Source of the DNA: Pithys albifrons albifrons
Lineage: Eukaryota; Chordata; Aves; Passeriformes; Thamnophilidae
Direction: 5' to 3'
DNA length: 64,000 bases
NCBI RefSeq assembly: GCF_047495875.1
Contig: NC_092463.1
Span: forward strand, 15,372,724 to 15,436,723
The notes under the pieces are model-generated. The model did not search any database, was not told the DNA's origin, and saw only the letters and a program-made list of their open reading frames with translations. The position numbers and the translations under genes were made by a program. Positions 53,301 to 64,000 of the stretch are shown one piece after another (the first letter of the stretch is position 1; each line of letters begins with the position of its first letter).

Positions 53301-56300
53301 GGATCAAACTCTCTTTGATTTTAAGCTCTGCTAATAATTAACCCTCAGCTCGTAGTAACTATCCAGCATAATGATAACCACACTACTGGCTCCTGTCCAC
53401 AGGGTTATTAGGTACATAGTGCACAGCATATCCCTTCCACTCCATGTCTGAGAGGTGATGTCTGTGAATTTGAATGAATGTGAAAGAGTCTAAATTAGGC
53501 ACAGTATCTTTTTCCAAATTCTAATACTTTATAGTCAGATACCAGTTCATCTGTCCTTTGGCCTGTTAGGTTTGGAGGGCACTCTTCTTGCAGAGACTTC
53601 ATTAAAGCTCTTGAGCACATGTTGCTCTGCTCTGCTTGCGTTAGCAATGGTGCTTTTTCATGTTAAACTGGTTTGACTGTAAACTGTACCGGTTTACGTC
53701 CACATCTGCTTTATCTAGATTGTTTTTTCCTTCTGTATTACGTGATGGTGGGTAAGCAAAGCAGTAGTTGCGTCTCTGTGTTTCTCATGACTCTTTCTGT
53801 CCAATTCCTTGAGGTACGAAAGATGCAAACAGGCTGTTTATTGCTGCCAATCACTGATGCTTTGGCAGCTCACACAGAAAACATTACTAAGAGGCACAGG
53901 AATTAATATAACTTTTGTTTATGCTTAAAATATCATATGCTTTAAGTATCATCTGCTCCTTCTTGTCGGATGCTTATTTCCTGTGCCCTAGCTGCATTGC
54001 CTCAATTGTTTGTCATCAAAGCCAAAATCCTGGCACAGGCAATTTGGCTGTGGAGCTCCATGACTGACTGTCATCCTGGCAGCTGAAATTCAGCAAGGAG
54101 AAACTCTCCTTCTTCACACAGCCCAGGAAGGGGAGCAGAAAACGTGCCTTCCCCCTGACTGCTACATGTGCTGCACAGTAACCCTGCGTGGTGACCCTGC
54201 GTCTCACCCCACCCACTGACCAGCCATCCTGAGTCTCCCACCAAGCCGATTTATGGCCTTGTGCATGTGTGAAGAAAGGGGAAAACTGAGCTGTAGTTAA
54301 TCTCATGTTTCTAAGCAACCAGGTAATTCCCTGTAGCCAATCTCTAAAAGGAAATTCCTCTTTTCCTGCACCCCTGCTCAGCTGCGGCAGAGGACATCTT
54401 CCTCTCTGCCTTCTTCAGCTCCTGGACAACAGGCAATAGAGTCTGAGGAGGGCCACAGTTTTGCACCATTTCTCCAAATGTCATGGGAGCACAAAAAGGG
54501 TGCTTTGTTAATGGTCTGTAACAGGTAAGGGGGCATTGACTGCAAAACCAGTAGAATAGAGGGAGCGTGGAAAGTAAATGCTTTACTTATGGCTAAACTG
54601 AAAATCACAGTCAGAATTCAGGCGTTCCTCTGCTCTAAAAAGCATCAAAATATCTGAATGATGTATTGCCAATCCTGTCACAGTTCCAGCGAGGAACTTC
54701 AGCGCTTGCTTAGGGAAGCTGGGCTGGATAACTTGAGCAATGCTCCCGTGGGTCCATGGATATGTTTCTCTCTTGCTGAAGGCTGCCCATTTGACCAAAT
54801 ATAAATGCTAGTTAGAGTGGGGGAAAAAATCAAGAAATTCAACAGTAGTCACTGGGAGGGAATACAGTTAATAGAAATGGGCATGCTTTGGCCATGTAGG
54901 GCAGATGCATCACTGTCTTGGGGTTTGGGCTTTTTTTACTTGCCTGGTGTTTTATAATCTGGAGTTCAGCTGAAAATCTATCCCTGATGGCTTTTGTCCT
55001 GTGTATTGACAAATATTACTATTGGTTACTGTTGATGAGACCAAGTCCATTTCCATTTAACTCAGGTGAGATTCTGAGTCAAACAGACATTTAGCTCTGA
55101 TCCAGCATTCTGTCCAGAAAAGGGCATACTAAACCACTCTGCACAAGAGCTTTACAGCTTGGGTAACTAGGTGCAGACAGCATAATTCTTTAGATCAAGT
55201 CTACAAACCTGATGCATTTAAGCCTGTAAAACAAACGTGCTTTTACAGAGTGAAGTACTGGAGGAGGTAAACTTTTAAAAATATCACTTCAAAGTGATAT
55301 TCCTGAGTTGTAACTTGTGGAAAGGGCACACATGAGATCGACTTACCTTTGGCTGAAGTTTTGACCAGACACAGTGCCTTGTACCATGCACCTCCTCACT
55401 GACTGCAGGAGGGCCACAGAGCCACACCTCTGTAATGGCCAAGTAGCTTCTTCCCCAGTCTCATCCTGGTGCTTCACTGGTTTGCCCTTGTAGCACAACT
55501 GGAGGTTCACCTGGCATGGCCAGGTGGGCAGCTGTCCTGCCCCTTGTGGTGCATGTTCATGAGCTTGCCTCACATGGTGATGTGCAGAGGAACACAACCC
55601 AACCCAGACTGCCTGAGACTGGGTGGATTTTATTTCCAGGCAGGAAGTGCTGTCAGTGCAGATTACATGAAATGGCAAGGAACTCTTCCAGCAAACTCAT
55701 TTTAGTCTTAGATCTTGGCTATGTTTATCTCTTTTTGTGTAGCAGTAGAAGAGCATGCATGGCAGGGCAGTGTGGTTCACAGGCTTCTGCTCAGAGTTCA
55801 GCTGAGCGGCTCACATGGGCATGGCAGGTCCTGTGGCATGATGTCAGGCGCTGGGTGGGTACCAAGGAGCAGCGTTGGGCTGATACCTGCAGTGTGTGCA
55901 GAGGAGTAGGAAGCACAATGGTTTTCTTCCTCTATGATACATTTGTTGAAGATCTGACCATGGTTAAAGAGGGAGATTAGTGGGCAGGAAGTGCCTGAGA
56001 AGACAGATTAAAGCTGTTGTAATTTTGGTTTGGGAACACATTGAAATGTTCTAGCTGACAACCACCAGCACTGCATATGGGGTAGCTGTTTTCTGTCAGG
56101 CATGTCTACTCTCAGCACCAACATGGGCTTTCATCTGTCCTTAAATTAGTGTTAATTACAAGTTATTATTATTTTTTTAACAGCAAAAGGCAGCTGAAAG
56201 CAATTACCCCTAATTGCTAATTTGTGTACATATACCCGAAATGGTAATCTCTTCATCTGAACACCCAGTTCTCACTAGAGTCAGTCAATGTGTTTGCTAC

Positions 56301-57380
56301 CATTTTTTATTTCAGTTTTGGATCTCATGATAGTCCTTCTTTTTAATGGCTTTTCTAAAAGCTATCAAATCTCGTCCCACAAGTTCTGTGATCTTGAGAG
56401 CATGATCTTGTTAACTGCTAAAGAGACCTCACTAAAGAAATGTTCTTTGGTTTTGGAAGAATGCTTAAATCACAGTCACTGACATGGAAAATTCACGAAT
56501 TCTTGCAAATTGTGCCTAAAATGCACTTGCATTTGTGTTGGGTCTCGATTTCGTCTGTGAACATCATCATCCTTTTTCAGTATGCTAAAGGGCACACGGA
56601 TGACTGTTCTTGTGCTGATAAATTCCTGGTACCGTTCAACACTGACCCTTGCAATCCCGGCTCTCAGATGGTTCTGGACTTAAAAGATTTAATTCAGAGA
56701 TATGACTTCTCTTTCTGTTTGCATATTTTCACCCTTGACAGTGTAGGAAAGATTCAAAGCTGCCAGTTTCTGCCAGTGGGAAATGCCCTTTCTGATACTA
56801 CAGTCACAGTCTGGTGGAACAGATTGTTAGGTGGATTTAAAACTGATGGTACCACCTTTGGCTGGACTCTAGGAGATCAAAGGGCTGATATCCAGTTAGC
56901 ACCAAGTAGTGAGCAGAGTACTTGAGGCTTGGTGCTGGAGTCCAAATTGCTTGATATTTTGGTCAGCAGGCTGGTGAAGACGTAGAGTGTGCCTACTCCA
57001 GATGTATGAATGGCCCTAAGTTAGGGGTAGCAACTGTCATGGCAAATGAGAGAACATAAATCCACAGGGATAAACCTGGTGACTAGGTCAACATGTAGCT
57101 CATGGAGTTCAGAAAGAAAAGGAGAAAGATTGAGAAAGGAAGGAGTTCAGAAAGAACTTCACAAAGCAGAATGGTCTGCACCTTGGCCAGACCAACCCCT
57201 GGCATGGGCTGAGGATGGGAAGGGACTGTGTGACTTGTAGTCCAGCTGATACTGACGTGAGTATATGGATGCCAAAAGATGCCAGTAGATATGAAAGCTG
57301 AAAACAACCCAACAGTGGATCCTGGCTGGAGTAAGTGAAGCCCTCTTCCAGGCTGCATCGAGAAGTTCACTGCCTTCTGT

Positions 57381-57451
57381 GTTTCAGTGTTAGTCACAGC
57401 CAATATTCTCCAAGGAGCGACCACATTGCAGTTGACATTTGCTAGCTGTGG
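57381..57451 (+). repeat. Inverted repeat, left arm
   Basis: This 71-bp arm is matched in reverse complement by 57828-57898 with 62 identities and no gaps, counted by eye. All nine differences are transitions. Weaker similarity appears to extend outward (an AGCCCTC match near 57342) and inward (a shared GAGCACTTGCA at 57469-57479). The full unit may therefore be about 130-170 bp with indels. I do not recognise the repeat family. Confidence 0.85.
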
Positions 57452-57468
57452 AAGGGCAAGTAATTCTT

Positions 57469-57504
57469 GAGCACTTGCATTTGTCTGAGCACTTGCATTT
57501 GTTG
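57469..57504. repeat. Tandem duplication, 2 x 18 bp
   Basis: The unit GAGCACTTGCATTTGTCT is followed directly by a second copy differing only at the last two bases. It lies in the loop side of the nearby inverted repeat, and part of the unit (GAGCACTTGCA) recurs in inverted form at about 57750-57760. Confidence 0.9.
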
Positions 57505-57827
57505 GTGCTTCACCCAACATTTCTTGAAGTCTGCCTGTTTGTACTTCCATAGAAGACCTAAAAAGATATTAATATGCTAAGGCAGGAAAAACGTTATTGG
57601 GTATTCACAAATTGTTAAAACAATGGCTTTTCTTTGTCTAAAATAGACCAGCTTTGAAAAAGAACTGAAGGAGTAAATACAAGAGATTTTTATGCCACCT
57701 ATTCTTAGTGTTACAGACGTGCCTGCCCTGTTCATAAGACATGCAGTGTTGCAAGTGCTCGGGAATTTTTTCCTGAGGCCAAGACCTGCAGCTGAGCCCT
57801 GTGCCCACTGCCCTTGGGGCTGCCTGT

Positions 57828-57898
57828 CCACAGCCAGCAAATGCCAACTGCAGTGTGGTCACTCCTTGGAGAATGTTGGTTGTGACTGATGCTGAAAC
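57828..57898 (-). repeat. Inverted repeat, right arm
   Basis: This is the reverse-complement partner of 57381-57451, separated from it by 376 bp. In a plus-strand RNA the arms could pair over the full 71 positions. Six of the nine differences would become G:U wobbles, leaving three A:C mismatches. The arrangement could come from two independent insertions of one dispersed repeat in opposite orientation or from a local inverted duplication. Confidence 0.85.
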
Positions 57899-60800
57899 AC
57901 TTCATCCTGTAGTAGTGAGGGCTAACTTCCAAGTGGAGGCAAACAGAGGACTCTCCCATGAGCAGCCTGCAGGTATTGTAGTTTAGTAAGCTGAGTATTC
58001 ATTCAAAGGAACTTTGTCTTCAAAAGCTATTCTCTTATTTTTCTTGGTTTTACATCCTTAGCTTGAATGACAGATCCACCTCTTAGCTTGAGGTATATCC
58101 ATAGTACTTTTCCTCCATTAATAAGGATGAGAGGACTTCTGATTGTGCTACTGGCACTTGAAAGCTGTCGGGGTTTATGGAGGAAAGTGCAGCTGCTGGT
58201 TCTACTAGAGACCTTGCACATGTCTGTGGGCAATAGAGCCAGCCTCCATTGCTAAACTTTCTGAGAAGCATTTGTTGCACCTCTTGTCCTGCTTGGGTAG
58301 GGTGGATCATGCATTATGCGCCCAGTCCATCCCAGTGTACTCCAGCAGAGCTGGCAGCACCCAGTGACCTTGGAGAGGCTGCCAGGGATGATGGGTAGCA
58401 GCAAGCTTTGCAGCTTCACTGAAAGCAGGGATTCACCTATGGAAAATTATTTTTTCAGGCATGGTCTATATTTAACCAGCTTCTGTTTGTGTAGTGTTAA
58501 GTCACAGGAACAAGATGCATTTATTGTTTCATTCCACTGATATGGCATCTTGCAGCTAATGCCAGTCAAATCCCACACCCCGAGCCCAGCTCTTGTTTAA
58601 CTGTGTGGCACATTTCATCCTGAAGCAGCTTGTAAAGTTAAACTGAAAAAGAGAGAATCTTCATTTGACTGTAATGAGCAAGGGGAAAACAGGACATTTG
58701 TGCTAGTCCTGTGGAAGGCAGGGATGTGCCTGTGCAATGAACATGTTCCCCAGCTGAGACCCAGCGTATCTCTGGATCGGTGTGTGCTCTGCACGTCAGG
58801 CCTCTACTGCCACCCTGCTCTGCATATGTCCAAGGGAGCTTTGACTTGTCTAAGCTATTTCTTATATATGAAAATCTGGATCTATTAAATGTTTTTCTGC
58901 TCCTAACTAAAGATGTAGTTCTTGTGAAGAAAACCTACTGCCTTTAAATTATTCAGTCCTTCAGCTATGAAATAACCAACAGAGAGGATCCTTTTATGGT
59001 GAGCTGGATTTAAAAGGTAGCAGCCCCTTGTGATTCTCATATTTAATGCATGAGTGGGGACTGAATGCTGCTATCAGGCCTCCTGAGATGGTGCATCAGC
59101 TGCTGCCTTTGGGCAGCATAACTCAGAGATGCCTGAGGGGCGCTGTGTTCATTTTGTGCTGGCCTGAAATGTTATAGCTGGAGTGACTAGGTATGTGTAA
59201 TGCTTCTCTAACCACAGCTATCGCAGAGCAGCATCAAAAATGCATTCTGATTGCTCTGGTTTTCCAACTTGTCTGATAAGTAAGGGAACTACCTCTGTAG
59301 AGCTATGCTACTTTATCTACTGTGAGACAGAAAGAATGTATAGAGAAGGGAAGAGGAAGAGATAACTGTATGCCAGGATTACAGCCAAGATCAAAGTCTG
59401 AATGGGGAAATCAGCGCCAGCAAAACAGAGAGGTAGCAATGATAAATGCAAAGCAAGGAAGGAGGAAGTTAGTTCTTGATCCTTATGTCTTCAGCCACTT
59501 ATGCAAAACAAGTTCCTCCATTTACATCATTGGGAGTAGGATTGGGATAAGCAGCTACCTAAATGTGTAATTTAAATGTTCTAAATCAACACTATATGTC
59601 CTTTATTTTGTGTGGTTTATCACTGGATAGGTAAAGGTAAGGGTTAAGTGGAGAAAAAATGAATGAAGTCTTAAGATAAGGACTTCTCTTGTAGTGCAGG
59701 CCCTGCAAATACACAGGGGAGAATGGACAGCCACCCTGTTAACGTTACAGGTATCTGTTCTTTATCACAGCTCTGTGTTATATTTTTTAATGCTTTTAAG
59801 AATCTCAAGAATCTTAAGTTGTTGTCAGTTATTTTTTCATAAACATGCAAACAAAATGTTAGCGCTCCTCCTGAGACCTTACAAAGTACTTGCGAAGGTG
59901 GAGAGACTGGGTCATGGGGATGAATTAATTTGCTTCTCGCATGCTGGTGGCATATCTCAGGAATCCTCTGCCTTTAACTACTGAACTACAGCTATTTCTG
60001 AAATACACCCATTTTATGCAGCCATTGGATCACTGAGTATTTGGTTAGACATACCATAATTTCCCATCCTGTGTGAGAACTCATGCTTTGTTTATGAAGT
60101 GTCTCCAGTCTGGACAGCAGCAAAAATCTGTGTGATGTATGTGTGACTCAAGAGACTAAATAAAATGGCTCAAGGGCTATTAAGACATAATTTAACATAC
60201 AGTTTAAATAGAAATAAGCCAGTGCTGCTGCCAAGACAGGCAGAGCTATAACACACCCTTTTCCCCCTTGGCTCATGCAGGCACAAGTGTTTGTGTGACT
60301 GTGCAGTGAATTGCATCGAGTGACCAATTTAAAATAAACCCTTTTGTCCACCAGGTTAACTTTAGCTGGCATCGAATCCTGCATCTGGTTTCCCATAGAA
60401 TTGCAGAAAGGATTTAGACAGCTCTTTCCTATCTCCCACTTTGCACAGGCCATTTTAGTCTGTGAACTTGATGGAGATCAATGGGCAAATCTTTGTGCAA
60501 GAGCTGTCTGTGTGCCCTCATCGGGTATGTAAACTGTGAATCTGTGATAAAGTTAGGAAAAACGGCTGTGGTAGTACATGTGGTGTTTAGTCCTGTAGCA
60601 CTGAAGGACAAGAAAGAAAGCAAGCTGTCATTCTGTTGGGTTTCTTCTACCTGGGGGGTGTTGCAGACTTGCAGCTGTGCCATGAGATACATGTGATGTG
60701 GCTGATGAAGCCTGCTGTAGGCAGTTACTTCTCTGTTTCTGCGTTTCTGCTTTTGTTTGCTTCCCAGGATGAAGATTTGAATCCATCTGCATGAACATTG

Positions 60801-63800
60801 CTGAGTTAAAGAGGTAGTTTGCTGTTGTAGTTGCAACCTATGTTTCCAAGACTAGGTTACAACAGATGCTATGATTGAGTTACAGCATTTAGTCAGCTAT
60901 TCAGATACATTATTCACACTAAAAGTAGTAAGTAAAACTTCTTTGCTTTTAAGGACTGTTCCTCAATACCTCCTGTTAAGAGTATTCCTTCCCTTGCAAA
61001 TAAGCTCTGACCCAGGTACTCCACAGCCACCGTATTTACAGGTATAAGGGCTTCAGTTTGCTTCCAGGCCCTCATGGGCAAGTAATTGGAGGCACAGTGG
61101 GATAGGCAGAATCTGCTCTTCTTGCTGTGCATTCAGGTGCCCTCAGTGGGTATAAAAGGAAGTCTGAGGCTTTCCTGGGTTAGATTGCAACTGGCTGTGC
61201 TGAAATACTTGTCATTAAATCTTTCCCTCCTTTTGATGGATGCCAGTATGTGATGCACAGGCTAATGGGTGACAACCTAACTCATGAGGGAAGTGTTTCC
61301 TAATGCTCCAACTCATTAAAACCAGAAGTTATTTTAACATTATCTAGCCCATATGTTATTACTGTGTGACAAAGCAATGCAGTGGTAATCGAGATCACAC
61401 ATAGGTTCACATGTATTTCTCTGCTGCAGTCACCAGAACCTGAAATGAAGACTTTGACGGCTCTACACTTACCTTCTCACTTCAGGAGACTGGATGATAA
61501 CGAATTTGGTCTAAAACTTGGTGATAGAAAGTTAACTTTCAACATTTTTTACATAATAAATCTGCTTGGTTAAGTTTATATTAGTTCCTCATTTTGTATG
61601 ATGAAGGTTTAAAAAAAAAATTGGTTCCAGAAGCTTTAGGATGGATTTACTGTACTGTTGAACTATGGTGTTGTTCTTTGCTGCTGTGCTATTAAGTTAC
61701 TATGTTTATCTCTGAAGATAATGAAAATGAACTAGAAATTGACTTTGCTTTGCAAAGGTTTTAGGAGGCAAACTCTTGGCCAGGGAAAACAGCTTCAACC
61801 CAGCGCTAGGAGTATCTTTTAAATGATTTTCTGGAAAAATTATATAACCTACATTTGGGACCCAAATTACTGTGGGGAATAGAGAAATTGAATGCATGTG
61901 GAGAAAATCACACTCTCTCTAATTGCGTTTCTTGTCATGTGTCTTGAAACATCAATAAATGTTTAAAAAAACATATTTTTCTAAGGGTAGGAGTACATTT
62001 TTCTGAAAGCATTAAGGAAATATTTTAGTTCTTTCAGAGTGCAGCATAAAAACTAAACTGGCAAAGGAATAAAAGATGATGGAATTTATCCTATTAAAAA
62101 ACAAAACAAACCAAAACAAGCCATGTCCAGAAAACATTAGCAGCTTACTAAAGAAATATCTAGTGCTTAATTTCAATAGTTTGTTAGATAGCAGGTATGT
62201 TGCTTGGGCTCCTAACATGCAGATGACCTGAAATATTCAAATAATGCTTTGGGCTCTAGAGGAGCACCAGAATATCTGTTCTTTCCCATGAACACCCCCA
62301 GTCTTCCTGTGGCACCTCTTTACTTCATTCTTTTCCTACTTCTGTACCAGAAGAAGAGTTGAAAGTATCTCTCTAAATGTGGCTGCAGGGCTTCTAACCT
62401 AATCACAGTTTAAGGATACTTTGCAATTAACAGGATTAGATTTTGTAATAAAGTTCTTCTGATAGGTAGAAAGAATAAACTAGTTAAAAAGACAACAGAT
62501 CTTTTAATGGTTTATGATTCAGTAAAACTCCGTACACTCTGCATTTGAAAAAAAAACCAATTGACGTCACAGTGTGGCTTTAACCAAAACTTACTGAAAC
62601 TTAATGCTTTAGTGAATTGAATTGGCTAGTCATCTCTGGAGCTACAAAAATATCTGAGATGCTGACACCAGTGCAAAGACCAAATCTAGAGATTGAAACA
62701 TACTTAATAACGTGCACAAATAATGTGCACAAATCCATCCTTTTTTTTTCTCTTCCTTCCTTTCATCTAGAATAATTTTGGCAAGGAAAGTGTTATTTTC
62801 TGTCACACTGCAGTTGCATAGTTCTTTTTGATGCATCACGCTTCCCACTTCCCACAAGCTCTGAGCTGCTGCTGAATCTTACTAAGGATTCCTACCCAAT
62901 TATACAATAGGAGTCAGTGGTCCTTTTGCAAATCTCAACATTTGCAAAAGACAGCATTTATTGAGCTGAGGAATACTGTACTTACTGATGCAAGTCATGC
63001 TTTTTTAAAGGAGTGGCTTGCATAGCTGTTTCCTAATTGTTGAAAACATTTAAACTGAAATCAGTTTAAAACATAATGATGCTTCTGTAGAAGAACTTTT
63101 CATGTTCCTGAATTATTTACGATACTGGTCTGCTGTGCTTGCTTTTCTATCTGTTTTTCATACGCATGCAGAAAAAAATGAAAGTGCATATCATTTCCAT
63201 CCATGTTTTTTCCTTGCCCTTTAATAAAAGGAGATGAATTTTGGAGACAACAAGGTAAAGGTACATTTCTGCTGAAGGTCAAATTATCAAACCTGGAGAA
63301 AGAGCCAGAGAAGTAGTGTGTCTGTGAGAAACTACAAGAACTTCTCAAAAGCAAGATGATGGTGCAATTTGCATTCAACTTTGAGAAAGAAACTCGGATA
63401 ACAGAGAGAAGGAATTTGAAGACCCCCAACAAGAGTCTGTGTGCACTTAGTGAGACACAAACTCTCCTTGCAGTGCTTCCACAAGCTGGTCTTGGAATTA
63501 GAACAGATCTTTCTGAAACCAGCCTTTTCTCATCTTTTCTGAAACATTATATTATCTGGTACTTGATATATATGTATAATAGAATCAAATCATCAATTTA
63601 GCAAATAAAGAATAGTAAAAGAAATTAAAATAAGCATGACTAGAAGAACTGTGTATCCAGGAGAAACTACCTGGAAAAAGGGGCTTCTTGGCAAAAAATG
63701 CTTGCTTGCATGTGGAAAAAAGAACAGAGCCTGAGTGCAGAGAGGACAATAGGAAAAAAAATAACTAAACCGCCATATTTAATAGTACTGTCCAGTGTTA

Positions 63801-64000
63801 GAATGGTGGAGCAGGTAACATGATGGTGAGTCTTCAGTATTTATTCCTGCTGCATCAGGTTTTAATGGGACAGAATATGCGTTTTGGGGTGAGAGAAGTA
63901 TGCACACTGCTTTTTCTTTTCTGACTTGACTCAAGAAACAGAAGGGGGATGGATGGTGTGATAATTTGTGGAACATGTGACTCCATATCCCAAGAAAAAT

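Larger units (their letters stand above)
33597..64000 (+). other. CLMN: CLMN intron 1 (incomplete, runs past window end)
   Basis: The intron starts at the GT donor 33597-33598. I looked downstream for an exon encoding the conserved stretch after NLQ (VERENVQKRTFTRWINLHLE in mammals) and did not find it, so intron 1 appears longer than 30 kb. A very long first intron fits this gene in mammals. I saw no CR1 copy in this intron, unlike the upstream flank. It contains a modestly CpG-rich segment, short tandem duplications, an inverted repeat and an unidentified antisense open frame, listed separately. The remaining sequence shows nothing I can name. An unrecognised short or alternative exon cannot be excluded. 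Confidence 0.7.

Noticed and set aside
56440..56925. 161-codon plus-strand open frame with some protein-like stretches
   Set aside because: No recognisable family and no convincing splice sites or partner exons. Frames of this length are expected a few times by chance in 128 kb of both strands.

Overview
The window is vertebrate, almost certainly avian, nuclear DNA. The main evidence is several CR1 LINE copies ending in the ATTCTATG octamer repeat typical of bird genomes. It also has long AT-leaning non-coding stretches, a classical CpG-island promoter and intron/exon structure. Nothing looks bacterial: there are no operons or dense ORFs, and almost all open frames of 60-170 codons look like chance.

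Layout. Positions 1-33000 are apparently intergenic. They hold four recognisable CR1 copies (about 2807-3345 on minus; 8310-8881, 19936-20432 and 31075-31650 on plus), a probable older fragment near 31786-31838, a few short tandem duplications, a degenerate tandem block near 12890-13092 and a small isolated CpG-rich island at about 19084-19335. Positions 33003-34176 are a strong CpG island containing the first coding exon of a plus-strand gene. Its 27 codons (starting MAGQEWDWFQREELIG) match the N-terminus of calmin (CLMN), a C-terminally membrane-anchored protein with tandem calponin-homology domains. The exon ends at a good GT donor in phase 1. From 33597 to the window end I read the sequence as the large first intron of CLMN. 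I could not find exon 2, so the rest of the gene should lie to the right.

Inside that intron the most unusual object is a pair of inverted arms at 57381-57451 and 57828-57898, 71 bp each. They match at 62 of 71 positions, and all nine differences are transitions. A CLMN pre-mRNA could fold them into a long hairpin. Other items are a modestly CpG-rich segment near 49.2-49.44 kb, a 30-bp and an 18-bp tandem duplication, and a 169-codon antisense open frame at 44696-45205 that reads like protein but that I cannot identify.

I found no tRNA, rRNA, CRISPR array, intact mobile element or clear endogenous virus. I see no convincing previously undescribed system; the hairpin repeat and the antisense frame are the observations most worth checking.
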